Source of the DNA: Margaritispora aquatica
Lineage: Eukaryota > Ascomycota > Leotiomycetes > Helotiales > Discinellaceae
Length of the DNA stretch: 64,000 bases
NCBI GenBank assembly: GCA_007644065.1
Contig: VJWN01000003.1
Location: 434,001-498,000, forward strand
Direction: 5' to 3'
Under the pieces are notes generated by a model. That model had not been told where the DNA came from. It saw only the letters and a program-made list of their open reading frames with translations, and ran no database searches. How positions within the stretch are numbered: position 1 is the first letter of the stretch; every line of letters starts with the position of its first letter. The position numbers were made by a program, and so were the translations under genes. Shown here one piece after another: positions 12,842 through 24,852 of this stretch.

Positions 12842-14332
12842 ATGAAGTCTTTCATTCTCACCAGCCTAACGGCAGACGCTACTTTTTCAACAGCTTTGGC
12901 AGCTGTCCTGCGGCCAAGAAATGCATGTGCATCGCCTGTTACGCTCACTGGCAATGCTTTTGCCACTCGACAACTATTCGCTACTCCATACTACGCTGCC
13001 AAGGTCGCAGAAGCAGTAACGAGAATCACGGACCCTTCCCTCGCTGCAAGGGCTGAACAGATTGGACGTGTTGGGACCTTTATGTGGATGTTTGTACCTC
13101 TTATCCCTCTGAGTGTTTAGGTCGTGTAATAATCATGTGACTCGCACAGTGATCAAATTGCGGTTATTCCAACGATTGATGCCATGATCAAAGCTGTGCC
13201 ATGTACCCACATTATTGGTTTTGTTATCTATGATCTTCCAGGCCGCGACTGTGGCGGAGAGGCATCTGGTGGAGAATATCAAACTGGAGAACTCGCACGT
13301 TACAAGTCTGAATATATCGATGGTATGTTGTTCCAAAGAGATTGCAAGACTTCTGCTAAAATCTGGATTCTCCAGCTATCCGACGGGTTATCGTTGCCAA
13401 TCCAAATGTGGCCATTGCTTTGATTATTGAACCCGATTCCCTACCTAATGCGATTACAGCATTAAATCATCCAAGATGTTTTGATTCAGTACAGGAATAT
13501 AAAGATGGCATTGCTTATGCACTTGTTCAATTCAATCTCCCTAATGTTGTTATGTACATTGATGCTGACAATGGAAACTGGTTGGGCTGGGACCCTAATC
13601 TCGGTGAGCATTCATTGCCTCTTTGTTTTTATCTTGTTCCAACTTTAATATCATCGCTAATAATTGACAGCACCTGCTGCCAAGGTAATCGCCGATGTGT
13701 GGAAGGCAGCTGGATCTCCTAGTCAAGTTCAAGGCATTGCAACAAATGTAGCAAACTGGAATGCATGGTCTTTGATTCCGGGAGAGTTTGAGAATGTTCC
13801 TGATGCACAGTACAAGAAAGCGCAGGATGAAAAGCGTTATATTCATCTTCTAGGCGCGGAACTTGCCGCCAACGGCATGCCTAACCACGCTCTTATAGAC
13901 ACCAGCCGCAACGGTGTTTCGGGACTCCGCCTCTATGGAGGTGACTGGTGTAATGTGGCAGGTGCTGGATTTGGAGTTCGACCTACCAGTGAGACTGATG
14001 ATGATTTAGCTGATGCCTTTGTCTGGGTTAAGCTTAGTGGAGAGAGTGATGGTATTAGTGATCCCTTAGACCCTCGATACGATACCACCTGTGGCCGACC
14101 TGATGGTAAGTGAAAATAAGCAATCCTCCATATCATATAGGTACAATAACGACTAACCATTTACTTTATAGCCTTCAAGCCATCCCCACTGGCCGGACTG
14201 TGGAACCAGGCTCAATTCGAGCGGCTGGTTGCCAATGCTATTCCAGACCAGTATACAACCGATGGGAGATGCTATGCCAATATATTCTGTGGATCATGGC
14301 CTGCAGGTTCTTGCTGCACTGATGGTGTCTGA
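12842..14332 (+). pseudogene. decayed GH6 (cellobiohydrolase/endoglucanase) gene
   Basis: The N-terminus has a signal-like segment, then SPVTLTGNAFATRQLFATPYYA, characteristic of GH6 mature enzymes. Intron 13090..13149 joins to give MWIDQIAVIPTID. The catalytic region FVIYDLPGRDC and the IIEPDSLPNA motif with the proton-donor Asp are present, as are NPNVAIAL, GIATNVANW, ALIDTSRNGV and WVKLSGESDG. The gene is broken. After YIDG the frame changes across 13323-13338, which looks like a 16-nt intron remnant. A second +1 shift lies in the GGG run at 13385-13387. Introns 13604..13670 and 14106..14171 still splice cleanly. Where GH6 proteins normally end (after ...LVANA) the frame continues into a Cys-rich stretch and reaches TGA at 14330-14332. 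GH6 enzymes release cellobiose from cellulose; this copy is unlikely to be active. Confidence 0.75.
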
Positions 14333-15928
14333 GGCACATCTTGCGGCGGTACTTGCACATCAGGTTGTGGCGATCAGGGCACAACCACAGGAGGCATTTT
14401 CTATTCACCCCCAGATGGAGGTAGTCCCACTGCATGTTCAGCATTTAATAACCAAGATGACCCCGAAGTCGCTTGGCTCAGCGGCCAGGCAGGGCTTGCC
14501 TTGGACCTTTATGCTTCCACTTGTAATTCCAGTCAGTTTCCTCAGATTATGTTCCCCCAAAGATGCTGTAGCGATATTCTAACACCTAAATGACAGAAAA
14601 CCCCAATGTATGCCCAGGTTAGTGAATGTCCCTAAATAAACAGCTAAAAACGGGTGCAGCCACACTAACTGTTGGGAATAATAGAAATTGATAAAGCTAT
14701 AGCATCGAAAACAAAATTCGACACAACCAATTGTGGAAATCCAGAAGACGCCAAGAACTGTCTCAAACCAGCCTCATGTCCCACAGACTTTTCACTTGTG
14801 CCATATTATATTGTCCAAGTAGCTTTCTCCAACTTCCATGGATATCTCAACCAGTTTGTCACAGGCCTTACGATCGCTAGCATTATATCTTCAGACAATA
14901 TTGCCAGTATGATCAATGATATCGCCTTACCCCTGCGCCGTGATGCAGCTGGCATGTCTGGTATGCTTTCCGGACTTGGGGGAGTTCTCAGTGTCCTTAG
15001 TCCAGCACTGAGTTTATCTCCAAACCCCGGTCCCAGTGCCCTTTTTGGTGTAATTGGAGGTATACTAGCTCTGGGTGGAGCCGCAACTGCTCCTACAGAT
15101 ACAACGGCACAATTTCTATAAAAAACAGCGGATGTCCTTTATTCACGGGCAGGGACCTGTCTGGCTTTATTTGTCAACCAGATCAGTGTATTTGCGGATA
15201 TAGTCTTCAATAAGGGAGACTTCAGCGCCTTGAATCCCGCGATTCTAAACTTTGACCCAACCGACCAAGAGGCCTATAGTTATAAAACTGATATAGCGAA
15301 GTTCTTCGCAGATGGAAAATTTGCCAAACCTCTCACTTCATTTGCCCCAATTCTGGAAAATCTTACAAGGTATCTCAACCAGAACATCATTTCTATACTC
15401 CTACTATCCAGCAATGCCTATATAACAAAAGGTGCTTTCCCCAATACCGCCATTGCCTGCACCGAAGCAGGCGGACAGATCGTTGAAATCGACGGCCAGG
15501 TTGATTGCTACGCTATTGAAACACCTGGTGATGGATTATCGGTATGGGGGCTATCTCATACCAGCTACACGCGATCTGCAATTTCTGTTCCACTTCCAAG
15601 CACTATAACCTACAATATCCTATGGATCAAATACAAAATCGACTATCAGACTCTGGTCACAAATGCTGTTCAATGCCAGGTTGGAACAAAGGACTATGGA
15701 GGAACTGGAAATTTTCAACCGGTTGTGGACTCGACCTCATTCTACCCTTTCTGCTTCTTCAATCTTCCTGTTTTTACCGTCAAAGAGGCGGTTACTTTTT
15801 CTGTCCTCAACTCCACTCCGTGCTTCTTGTCAACTGGAAAGACTGAAGGTGCCGTCGGTATTGATTACTTGCCTAAGGACTTGGCCGATGTTTTTAACAC
15901 GGATTTCTGTCATTGGAGGGCAAGGTAA
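14333..15928 (+). pseudogene. C-terminal continuation of the GH6 locus: Cys-rich segment plus unidentified secreted module
   Basis: Directly after the TGA at 14330 the same frame continues with protein-like sequence: a Cys/Gly-rich stretch (GTSCGGTCTSGCGDQGTTTG), FYSPPDGG, then EVAWLSGQAGLALDLYAS and IMFPQRCCSD, before further stops near 14594. From about 14672 a long frame holds CPTDFSLVPYYIVQVAF, SNFHGYLNQFVTGL, a hydrophobic Gly-rich segment (ALFGVIGGILALGGAA), and after one TAA at 15119-15121 continues to 15928 with DVFNTDFCHW near the end. Spaced cysteines and FYPFCFFNLPVF suggest an extracellular protein. I do not recognise the family with certainty. It may be the remainder of a large secreted multidomain protein once fused to GH6, or a second decayed gene. 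Confidence 0.5.
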
Positions 15929-16277
15929 GCTACTGCTATAGGAGACTTATACAGCAGGGTATCACAGTCGAATTTGGATTGGGAACAAGATTGTTCAGAG
16001 GAAGGTCGCTAGTTGAGAAGAATATGTAAACCAGTTCCAAGTCGTCTTCAAAGAACGGCACGCTCAAATCCATGTTGTTGGTCACCCAAACCTATTTCTT
16101 CTCTTTCTCCTAGGCTTTTGTCCTATTCTGTCGTTCTTTCTTTCTCTTCTCTCGCCTTCCCTTTAAGGAGCGTTCTACGCTTGACAATAAACCTAACCAC
16201 AACATACTTGAGGTTGCGGCTGGCAACAGAGTAGAAGGCTGTTCAAGGAAGCTCTATAACTACTATTCTCAAACCGT

Positions 16278-17395
16278 TCAATGAGGCTTACTAGCAGAAG
16301 CAAGCACATGACAACTAATCTTCAGCTCGGCCAAATCCCGCACAAATCTCGCATCCAACAAAGCATTCTCCAAATCCCGCTCAAACTTCCAATTCTCATC
16401 CTCTCCAAAGCGAGAAGGGGCAAACACCATATCGCCTTGCGGGCGCTTCTTGTTGTACTTCTCGAGACTCCAGACAGACGGCATGTATTCTGTAAGCAAA
16501 CGCACCCTCTTCAAATTGGGGAGCTCTGCCAATCCAGATGCGAGCGTCTTGGTGCGGATGGCCATCCGTTCATATGGCGCTGGTACGGCAAGGTCATGGA
16601 GCCAATTCAATGTTGATGGTGACTGAACTTTCAGGTCCCTTAAAGCGTTGGTGATGATTGTTTGGGGACTCTCCTTTTGGTTGATGGCGTCGCTTTTGAT
16701 GGGGAGTAGGTTGATAATGCATGTATTCTTAGGAATGTAGACGTATCTGACTTCCTGTCCGATCTTGACCTTGAACTGGACATTGTAATTTCCCAATGAG
16801 CAAGTGCGCGAGTCGCGATTGATTCGGAACCCAATAGGTACAGGGAAGCGAGACTTGAAAGCGTAGATCCACCCATTGTTGAATCGGATCTGCTTTACCA
16901 GAATTTCGTTGATGTAGCGCTCATTATCAATTGGAGTATTGTTGGCAAGAGTAATGACTTTCCACCGCAGTTCGGTCGGTAGACGACGATAAGGCTTGAA
17001 TGTGGGGTGCTTTTTGTAACTTGCGTGGCCATCCTCGCTTATGGTAATCTTTACGAAATGGTTCTCCAGAGCGCGCACGATGGTTGCGGTTTTGCTGGTG
17101 AGATCTTTTCCTGAAATCTGCGTGGGGTAATGTTAGCCTTTCCTTTTCGCAAAAACAGCCTGTCTTCCTGCTGTCGGGGAGACAGCCCTAAGTGTGGCAA
17201 ACCTACCAGGCGTAGGTACAGCTCTTTATGGAGGACATCACCATAGATGAGCTGGATCATTGATTCGGTGTCGGTCGCGGTCACGGTTGCGGTATCGGCA
17301 GTCGCAGCCATAGAAATTGTGACTGGGCTTTGTCCTCTGTTTTCAGGACCGATGCAGTCTCCATCGCGCGATGCTGGTTCTGCTTGGGAAGACAT
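16278..17395 (-). CDS. 2EXR-domain fungal protein
   Basis: Exons are 17395..17207 and 17117..16278, giving 342 aa, with an 89-bp intron (gtaggt...cgcag). An ATG at 17395 precedes a short Thr/Ala-rich N-terminus. The 2EXR-like signature lies around FKPYRRLPTELRWKVITLA (the opening LPxELRxxI/VW motif) and FRINRDSR about 55 residues later. The rest is a mix of hydrophobic and charged segments with no catalytic motif. 2EXR proteins are abundant in ascomycetes and of unknown function; a protein-interaction role is guessed from their F-box-like appearance. It has no same-strand partner close upstream. Confidence 0.7.
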
Positions 17396-18537
17396 GGTAT
17401 TTGATGATAATGGTTGAGCGCGAGGCTGAAGAGGGATGCTGTCGCGATGTTAGATCCTGAGCCATGAAGATTGATGTAAAGATCCCCTTACCTGGCGAGG
17501 AATATCTTCTGCGAGGTATCCAAATGCTCAGCTTGTGGAAAGTATTGCTGTCTGCTGAAAGATAGTGGAAGATTTAGTATCAAGATCGAACGTTCGAAAA
17601 ACGAAAGCACGAGTTAAAATTGTTGTTTGGAAGATCTTTTCTGCAGGCGAAGAAGCGTGGAGGAGGATTTATAAAGATCTCGAGCATCGCGGCGCTAGTA
17701 GCTCACACCAAATAATTACTATTCAATACAGATACTAATGTATTAGAAAGTGAATAGTTGATACAATGCAGAGTGGCATGAATTGAACTAGAAAAAGACA
17801 CTTGAATCTATTAACACAATAGTAAAGTTAAGCATTGACAACATGATGGGAGTCAGGCTGAGCGGTTGGAGACACGAAAAAGTGCGATTATTAAATGGCT
17901 ATATTCCATGACGGTGACATTGGATGTGAGTCAAATACTTGAAAATTAAAAGCACGTATTGTAATTCTATGCTTGGAGTTGGAGATGGTCCACAAAGCTT
18001 TTTTATGGTCGAAAGAACATAGAACCATCTCGTGGTTCTCTACTACTTCCAGTGGAGGGCATTTTCTTTCAATACAAATATATCATCAATAAAACAAGAC
18101 TTAGAGCCACAGACAGCTTGTTGCATCAAAACAAAGAAGAAGTGCCGTCAGCCGCCCACCAAGTGGGAAGCGAGGCTCGCTTACCCCTGATATTTCTATA
18201 TTGGTCACATGATTTGAAAACAGGCAGATTCTGATCGAACGAGTCTGTCGGAATATACAAAGTACGGCATATTCATTGACTATAGAAAATGAAATGCACG
18301 CAAATCTTGCGGCTATGGTAAATAAGGCAAGGTGAACTAATTGCACATAATGTATCTAGCTTATCAACGTTCAAATATCCACCGCTTACTGCGAAATTCA
18401 ATTTCTGACTATCCCTTTTCCATTCCCAACGCCATACAGAACCCCTAGAGAACACCAAGTTATGCAGAACGATACCTGGGTCAATTTATCTCCAAAACAA
18501 TGTGCTTCGCTCGAACAAAAACGACAAAATACATGCA
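17396..18537. other. intergenic, no gene seen
   Basis: Upstream region of the 2EXR gene and downstream region of the MFS gene (both minus). It contains no open frame with coding character. Confidence 0.45.
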
Positions 18538-20637
18538 CTACCGCTTCCGCTGGCCCAATTTCGGCAGACGAATAGGTAAGGTGAGCGCGACAGCAACAAC
18601 AGACAAGATAGCAGCCAACACAAACGTGAGTCTCAAAGCCGACGCATACGAGGCGATGACTTGCTCGCGATAGAGCGGCGCGAGGTCAGCAATCGCGTGG
18701 ACCGATTTACGTACTGCTTGGATGACCTAACGGATTGTCAGCTTCGTCTTTCTATCAGAGGCGGAATACTCACACTCTCTCTATCAGGACCAACTACGTT
18801 ACGCTCCAGATTGTAGAACAGGGCGTTTTGCAGAACCAAACTGCTCAAGGCCACACCTAGCACATTCCCCATTGACCTCCACAACACGAGCGTGCTGGTA
18901 ACAACTGCTTGCTCCTTCTGCTCCGAGACGGCAAGGACACTCATGAATGTTGCGGGGAACATAAAGCCTTGACCAATGTTTACAGGCATGAGCAGTGCTA
19001 CGTATAACCAATTAGGCATATCGCGCTGAATGAAACATAGCATTACGGTGCCAAAGAGTAGGAATGCAACGCCCAGGACAAGCAGCCACTTCAGTCGCCG
19101 AGTCCAGGTTATCAGGAAGCCGGTCGCGGTGCCTGCTATGGACGCGCAGAGAATAGGGACGATGAGGCGGAGGCCAGAGCTGGTTGCTGATTCAAGGAGG
19201 ACAGCTTGGAAGTAGAGAGGGATATTGAACTAGAAAAGAATATTAATCGCTGCTTTCCGCGAGTACATAAACTTTCGCGTGAATGGACTTTGGACACTTA
19301 CAATTACCGCATTCATAATGACCGCACCTGTGAAGTTTGCTAATAGCAGGCCGGCTCGAGGATAGCGCGTGATTAAACTCAAAGGCATAATGGGGAGATC
19401 CACACGTGCTTCGACATAGATGAAGGTTGGAAAGCATATTCCAGCAATGATCAAAGATGCAATGATCAATGGGTGAGACCAAGGAAAGATATTGCCACCG
19501 AGGTTCTGCGTTCATTAGCACAGATAGTTTGCACGCAAGGGGAATACTTACTAGTCCGAGTATCAAAAACGTGATGGATGTAGTAAGAAGCAAAGAGCCT
19601 TTAATGTCAAAAAGTCTCATGGCTTCCCACACCGTTTTCTTCTCGACGTCTTTTTCTAGCCCTAGATTATTTGGAACCGAGAAACAGATAATGACAAATA
19701 ACATCATAAGCAATGGAATCTGGATGCCAAATTCCCATCGCCACCCTAAACTATCTGCTATAGCACCACCTAATGCAGCACCCAGAGCGGAAGCTAAACC
19801 GTACACCATATTGACGTAAGATTGATAAATCCCACGGATTTCAATTGGTACTAGATCACTAGTAATGATGGAACCCATGGTCATCATGCCACCAGCGCCA
19901 AGTCCACATACTGCCCTTGCTATGATGAAGCTTGTCATGCTCTGAGCGAGAGCACACCATATTGTTGCAATGAGAAACACGAAGATTGTGAAAATGTAGG
20001 GTGTTTTTCGTCCTATAGTATCTGAAAGTCTTCCAAATATTGGCTGGAAAGCAGTTGATGTGAGCAAGAACGATGTCGATAGCCAAGATGCACTGTTTGA
20101 GCTGTGAAAGTACGAAGTGATAACTGGATGACTGGACACCATGATTGTCGAGTCGAAACAGGCAACAAACAACGCTATCATCAAACCGGTGAAGATTATC
20201 CAAAATCTCCCAACACTAACACCAGCCAGATACGGAGACTTTGATTTCGCGTCGGCCGCAAGTTCGTCCTCATCGACACTTCTTATGCTTTCCACAAATG
20301 ATTTCCTCCTAACTTGCTGACCTGTGGCCTCTGATGCATATCGTACTGTTGAGTACCTTCGAGGACCTCGCAGCATGGCATTCTCCTGAGATTCTATCTC
20401 AATGCCGATACCAGTTGACACAGTCTCAGATCTCGCCAAAAGGTCGTCGAAATCATTTGGCGAAATTTCCTCGCTAGGCGTATCGTCCTCCAGAGAATCA
20501 TGGTGTATTATAGTACCATGATTTGGTGTTGTATGGCTAGGGTGAGAAAGGAGTGAAGTTGTCTCATCCACTAAGGTGCTCTGGGAGTTCTGCATAGAAC
20601 TAGATTCTCCATTGTCGTGGCTTCTATTCCCTCCCAT
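18538..20637 (-). CDS. MFS transporter, vacuolar basic amino-acid (Vba)/DHA-type
   Basis: Exons are 20637..19552, 19505..19302, 19229..18774 and 18726..18538, giving 644 aa. The cytosolic N-terminus is long (about 145 residues), Ser-rich and acidic, with a TTSLL segment that could act as a dileucine vacuolar sorting signal. The first membrane helix is FWIIFTGLMIALFVACFD. The MFS motif A, GRLSDTIGRK, lies between helices 2 and 3, and AVCGLGAGGMMTMGS corresponds to the antiporter-type helix. IRGIYQSYVN, WRWEFGIQIP and FNIPLYFQA are typical of 14-helix drug/Vba transporters. The C-terminus is short and basic. Yeast Vba proteins move Lys/His/Arg into the vacuole, but drug or siderophore export is an alternative. 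All three introns are phase 0. Confidence 0.85.
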
Positions 20638-21614
20638 AGTGGCTCGCCTCCCACTCTTGAATCTTTACGAGAATGATTTTTTCTACGAAGTGTAGAAGTA
20701 ATGACAGCCTTTTAATATATTGATCAAAGGAATCTCGGTGTTCGGAGTAGTCTGCCGATCGGGGTTAGAAAATGATGTGGAGGGCGTGAGTCGTCAATTC
20801 CGTAGACTGATGTGTAACCAGCATCCATAAACACAATGTGATCAAATATGCGAGTACAATTGAAACTTTTGGGAGAATTTTTGTAACCTGAAGACTGATT
20901 TGAAGATAAAGCTCAGATGAAGCAGTAGGAAAGTCATGTAGCTATCTAGTGTATTCTCATGATTACCTCGCAATATGATATGCGATCGGGGAAATGAGTC
21001 AATGAGAGAGAAGAGAAATATTTTGACTCAATAATTGGAATATGCAACTTAAGCTCGGGATTATCCCCAGGGTCTGCTGTAAGCTCTAAAGTGGGATTAG
21101 TGATTCTATGCGGTGTGCCAGGTGTGTGTGTGTGTGTGCCAGGAAGAAGTGTGCATGGCGCTAGACTTTTATCCTTGGTCGGCCTGTTTGGATTTCTTAC
21201 CCGGATGCGAACAGCCTCCTATGTCTTATATGGCGTCAGTGTGACTTTTGCTTGCTCATACTAGTAGTGGAACTTCCGAATATCACCTTGTTGTTTCATT
21301 TCGCTTGTATGACTCGAGAGGAACAAAGGCTGAGGGAGCGAAAAAGCCACCCGTCCTCCATGAAAAGGAACATCGAATCAAATTAGAGGCAGAGAGCCGA
21401 CGTCATGTGACTATGAAGCGGCCGCTATCGTTATCAGACATTGCGAGGTGATGGAGGGGTGCAGGTGAGTAAAGTTACAACGTCCCCCATTTTTGTTGTT
21501 GATTTCTTGCTTGGTGTATACACCGACTGTTATTTCTATTTCCCTGCGTCTTCCTTTCTGTATTGTCTGGTCTCCTTTGTCTACACCTCTTCTGCGAGTC
21601 ATCACTATACCAAG
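20638..21614. other. divergent intergenic region with a GT microsatellite
   Basis: The region lies between the divergent MFS gene (-) and amidotransferase gene (+), so it should hold both promoters. A (GT)8 tract at 21122-21138 is flanked on both sides by GTGCCAGG. No gene is seen. Confidence 0.5.
21122..21138. repeat. (GT)8 microsatellite flanked by GTGCCAGG direct repeats
   Basis: A dinucleotide tract lies between two copies of GTGCCAGG. This could reflect slippage or local duplication. Confidence 0.7.
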
Positions 21615-22416
21615 ATGCCGTCCCTCCCTCTCCGCATCGCAGTCCTCGAATGCGACACTCCCATGGCCGCCGTCCAAGCCCAGTACGGAGGCTACGGCAA
21701 CATATTCACCAATCTTCTCCATGCCGCGACACCTCTCACTACACCCCCTCTCACGCCTGCAGACATAAAGATCACTGCATACGACGTGGTTACTGCACAA
21801 GTGTACCCCGAGCTGGAGGATATAGATGCGGTGCTGATGTCTGGCTCAAAGCACAACAGTTTCGACAATGATCCGTGGATACTGAAGCTTGTTGATTTCT
21901 GCAAAGTATTGTTGGCGCAGAGGAGGGTGAGGATTATTGGTGTGTGCTTTGGACATCAGATACTAGGTCGGGCAATGGGAAGTGAAGTAGGGAGGAGTGA
22001 TAAGGGGTGGGAGATCAGTGTCTTGCCTATGGAGTTGACTGAGAAAGGAAAGGAGATATTCGGAACACCTACACTGGTAAGAAGAATCTGCTATAATATA
22101 TAAGACATGAACTGATAGGATGTAGTCTTTACATCAAATGCACCGGGATATAGTGTTTAGTTACCCACCAGACGTAGAGAGCCTGGCATATACTTCGAAG
22201 TGCGCCGTGCAGGCCATGTATGTACCGAAGCGACTTATAACTGTACAAGGACACCCGGAGTTTTCGGAGCCGATTATGGCGGAAATTTTGAAGCGTAGAC
22301 ATGAGAAGGGTCTATTTGATGCAGCGATGTTTGAAGATGCCATGGGGAGAGCTGGTGCAGCACATCAGGGAGTGGTGGCCGCGAAAGCCTTTCTAAATTT
22401 TGCGATGGAGGAGTGA
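21615..22416 (+). CDS. class I glutamine amidotransferase (GMP-synthase-like)
   Basis: Exons are 21615..22076 and 22126..22416, giving 250 aa. The second exon begins SLHQMHRD, which fits the family's conserved segment only if the acceptor is the TAG at 22125. The catalytic triad is visible: Cys111 in GVCFGHQI, and His197 with Glu199 in GHPEF. LMSGSKH near residue 76 corresponds to the oxyanion and substrate-binding loop. Stand-alone GATase1 proteins of this size hydrolyse glutamine or gamma-glutamyl compounds; yeast relatives are poorly defined. It is probably cytosolic, with no signal peptide. The ATG at 21615 is preceded by a pyrimidine-rich leader. Confidence 0.85.
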
Positions 22417-22729
22417 GTGCTGAGAAAATAGGTTTGTGGCGACGTGATTAGTGAGGGGTTGGATGAATTGCTGCGTTTAGCGAGGAGCATGCATGCATTG
22501 TATATAGGCATAGAGATAGACCGATTCCATGGGCACACGCTGAGAATTCTGGCAGGCTCACAAAGAGTTACAAATCCCGACGAGAAACGAGAAAAATCCA
22601 TTTAGATAGCTGATATCTTACATAAACTCCTGGCTTTGCATCTTGTTATTGACATGCGCTTCTAATGCTAAGCGAGATGCCCCCCTCGACCCCTAATGTA
22701 CAACAAAGCGCCTCAAATCGTCTACCTGC
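22417..22729. other. convergent 3' spacer
   Basis: About 310 bp between the 3' ends of the amidotransferase gene and the S1 nuclease gene. No feature is seen beyond likely 3' UTRs. Confidence 0.5.
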
Positions 22730-24069
22730 CTACAAATCCTCTCTAAACTTCTCACCATCCTCACTCGTGACTTTGATCTCCGCTGCAATCAAATCCATCC
22801 ACTTAGCCAACCTCACACCCGCCTTTGCAACCTGCAGCTCCACAACATCAACCGCAGCCTACCACAAAAGTCAGCCTATACTTTCTCAACCCACTTCAAA
22901 CATCGTCTCCTATTTTCTAAACACAAGGAAATACCACACGACAAATTACTAGCAACAAGAAAACATACCTTATAATACGCTCCACCAACCTCCATCCCTT
23001 CCACGCCTTTGACACCCTCTCTCAGCACACTCTCACAAATCAACTTATTACTCTCGCTCGCCCAGACCAACGCGCTGCCCTCCGGATCCGTCAACTTAAC
23101 ACCCTTCAGCCACGCCTCCGTCTTACTCTCGAATTTCCCGGTTAGGATCTGGGACGTGAGGTTCGCAGCCCAGGCGAGCGCGAAGGGAAGCGCGTAGCCA
23201 CCTACGTGTTTTTCTGGGATGGAGGTGTCCCACACGTGGTGGAGGTTCGTGGGTTTGCCGTCGAATGTCACCTGGATTTTGCGTTAGATGTAAGGACAAA
23301 TAAGAATGGAAACGGGGAAGAGAATAAAAGTCAGGGAGAGGAATACTAACGTTGATGCCGTTTCCGCCGTGGTCAATGTTCTCGGCGTGGAGGGGCTGGT
23401 GGATGTCGCCTAGGAACTAGATGGGTCGTTAGTTTGAGCTGGTATCACTTATTGACGATTAATGGAGACGTACGTGGACGAGAAACTGGAAGCAGTTAGT
23501 TTTTTTTTTCATAAATGAAATGAATAGGAAGAAGAGAAATTACCTTTGCAGCCATGTTTCGTTGCCCGACTGGTAGAGTCGTGTTAAGCAATCGCCTGGT
23601 CTATGTTTTCTTCACATCAGCCAGATTCTTCAAACTCTTCGTCTCTGTCCCACCGCCGTCTCTTTAATTTCATTCTCAAAACCACCCCCTCGCCTCTCGC
23701 AATCACTACTCTTCTTCCCTCAGTCAAACTCACATAATTCCCCACCGCTGCAACCACACAGCCGTTACTCCCACAATCCCGCTTAAACAGGACCTCACAC
23801 TCATCAGGTGGACTATCCAACGCATCAATATAATGGAGCGACGCCGAAAATTTGCCCGCAGCCGTGTACCGGAAGCTGTCGGCCCATGATGCTACATCAG
23901 CGAGGTAGGTAGAGGAAGTGTTGTGTAGGATGGCTTGGAGGAAGGTTTCTGTCTTTGGCGCGACGAGCGAGGAGGCGATGAGCGCGACGGTCGCGTGGCC
24001 TAATGTGCCCCAGGCATGAGTTTGGCGGATGAAAGGTAGGGTGAGTGTGAGGAGGGGAGTGAGCTTCAT
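22730..24069 (-). CDS. secreted S1/P1-type nuclease
   Basis: Six exons: 24069..23734, 23600..23544, 23485..23474, 23416..23351, 23271..22969 and 22858..22730, giving 300 aa. A signal peptide ends before W20, which would be the mature N-terminal Trp that ligates zinc in P1 nuclease. Other zinc ligands are visible: H25 in LGHATVA, the Asp of SWADSFRY, the His of LHYIDA, the His and Asp of the HFLGDIHQPLH segment, and NLHHVWD. These enzymes cut single-stranded DNA and RNA and 3'-phosphomonoesters outside the cell, giving nucleotides and phosphate. The third exon is only 12 nt and codes FLVH, which sits exactly before FLGDIHQPLH as the family requires. Length matches A. oryzae S1. Confidence 0.9.
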
Positions 24070-24852
24070 TGTGATGGTGTGGGAGTGGTTTATGAGATGA
24101 AATAAGTGAGTTTGTTATGAGTTGCGAAGGTCGAAAAGAACTCAGCTCGAGATGAAGCAAGCGGAATCGGAAATCAAGAGGGGAATAAGACGAGTCTCTT
24201 ATAGGAACCTTCAGTTTAGATTTAAGCCCTTCCTCAATTCTTCAGCTGATACATAACTTAACGTAGTCTCGAGCTGAAGCAAGACAATCATATTGATTGG
24301 GTCTCGTTGGCACATCGATGGACAAGACATGGCTTTGTGAGCCAATCATATATTGCACGTTCCACTTTTCGTGGAAAAGGTCACAATTAAGGTCTCGTTT
24401 ACAAAAGGTATACCATCAGCTTGTCTAGTTTGGCTTTCATACTTTAATTATTGTATATATTCAAGACCTTGCTATCCAATTCTTGTTTTTGTACATAATT
24501 TACATAGGTGCATACCCCACTATCCTGTCTTGCATTTATTCGTACACATATTTTTGTACAACTATGAGCATAAAATATCTCCCATATGCATCATGGCACG
24601 ACCACACTGTTGCTAGCACCATTAATGTGCTTAAGCTTATCCTCCTAATTTCCGAACTCTTGACATCGGAACGGAAGCTGCTTTGCTCAGCAAGTAATCT
24701 TGACTCTCACAACCATTTCTGCTACACTTCTATGATAACTCTTGCTCCATCACAGAAGCAGTTGCTTCAGGCCAATGTACCAGCCAGCCTCGGCTTCCTG
24801 CATGACTAGTAAAGAGAAGAGTAGAGATCTTGGCTTAGCCCAGAATATTCCA
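24070..24852. other. intergenic; S1 nuclease promoter with a duplicated motif
   Basis: The region holds two near-identical 16-mers, CTCGAGATGAAGCAAG at 24146-24161 and CTCGAGCTGAAGCAAG at 24268-24283, upstream of the S1 nuclease ATG. No gene is seen. Confidence 0.45.
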
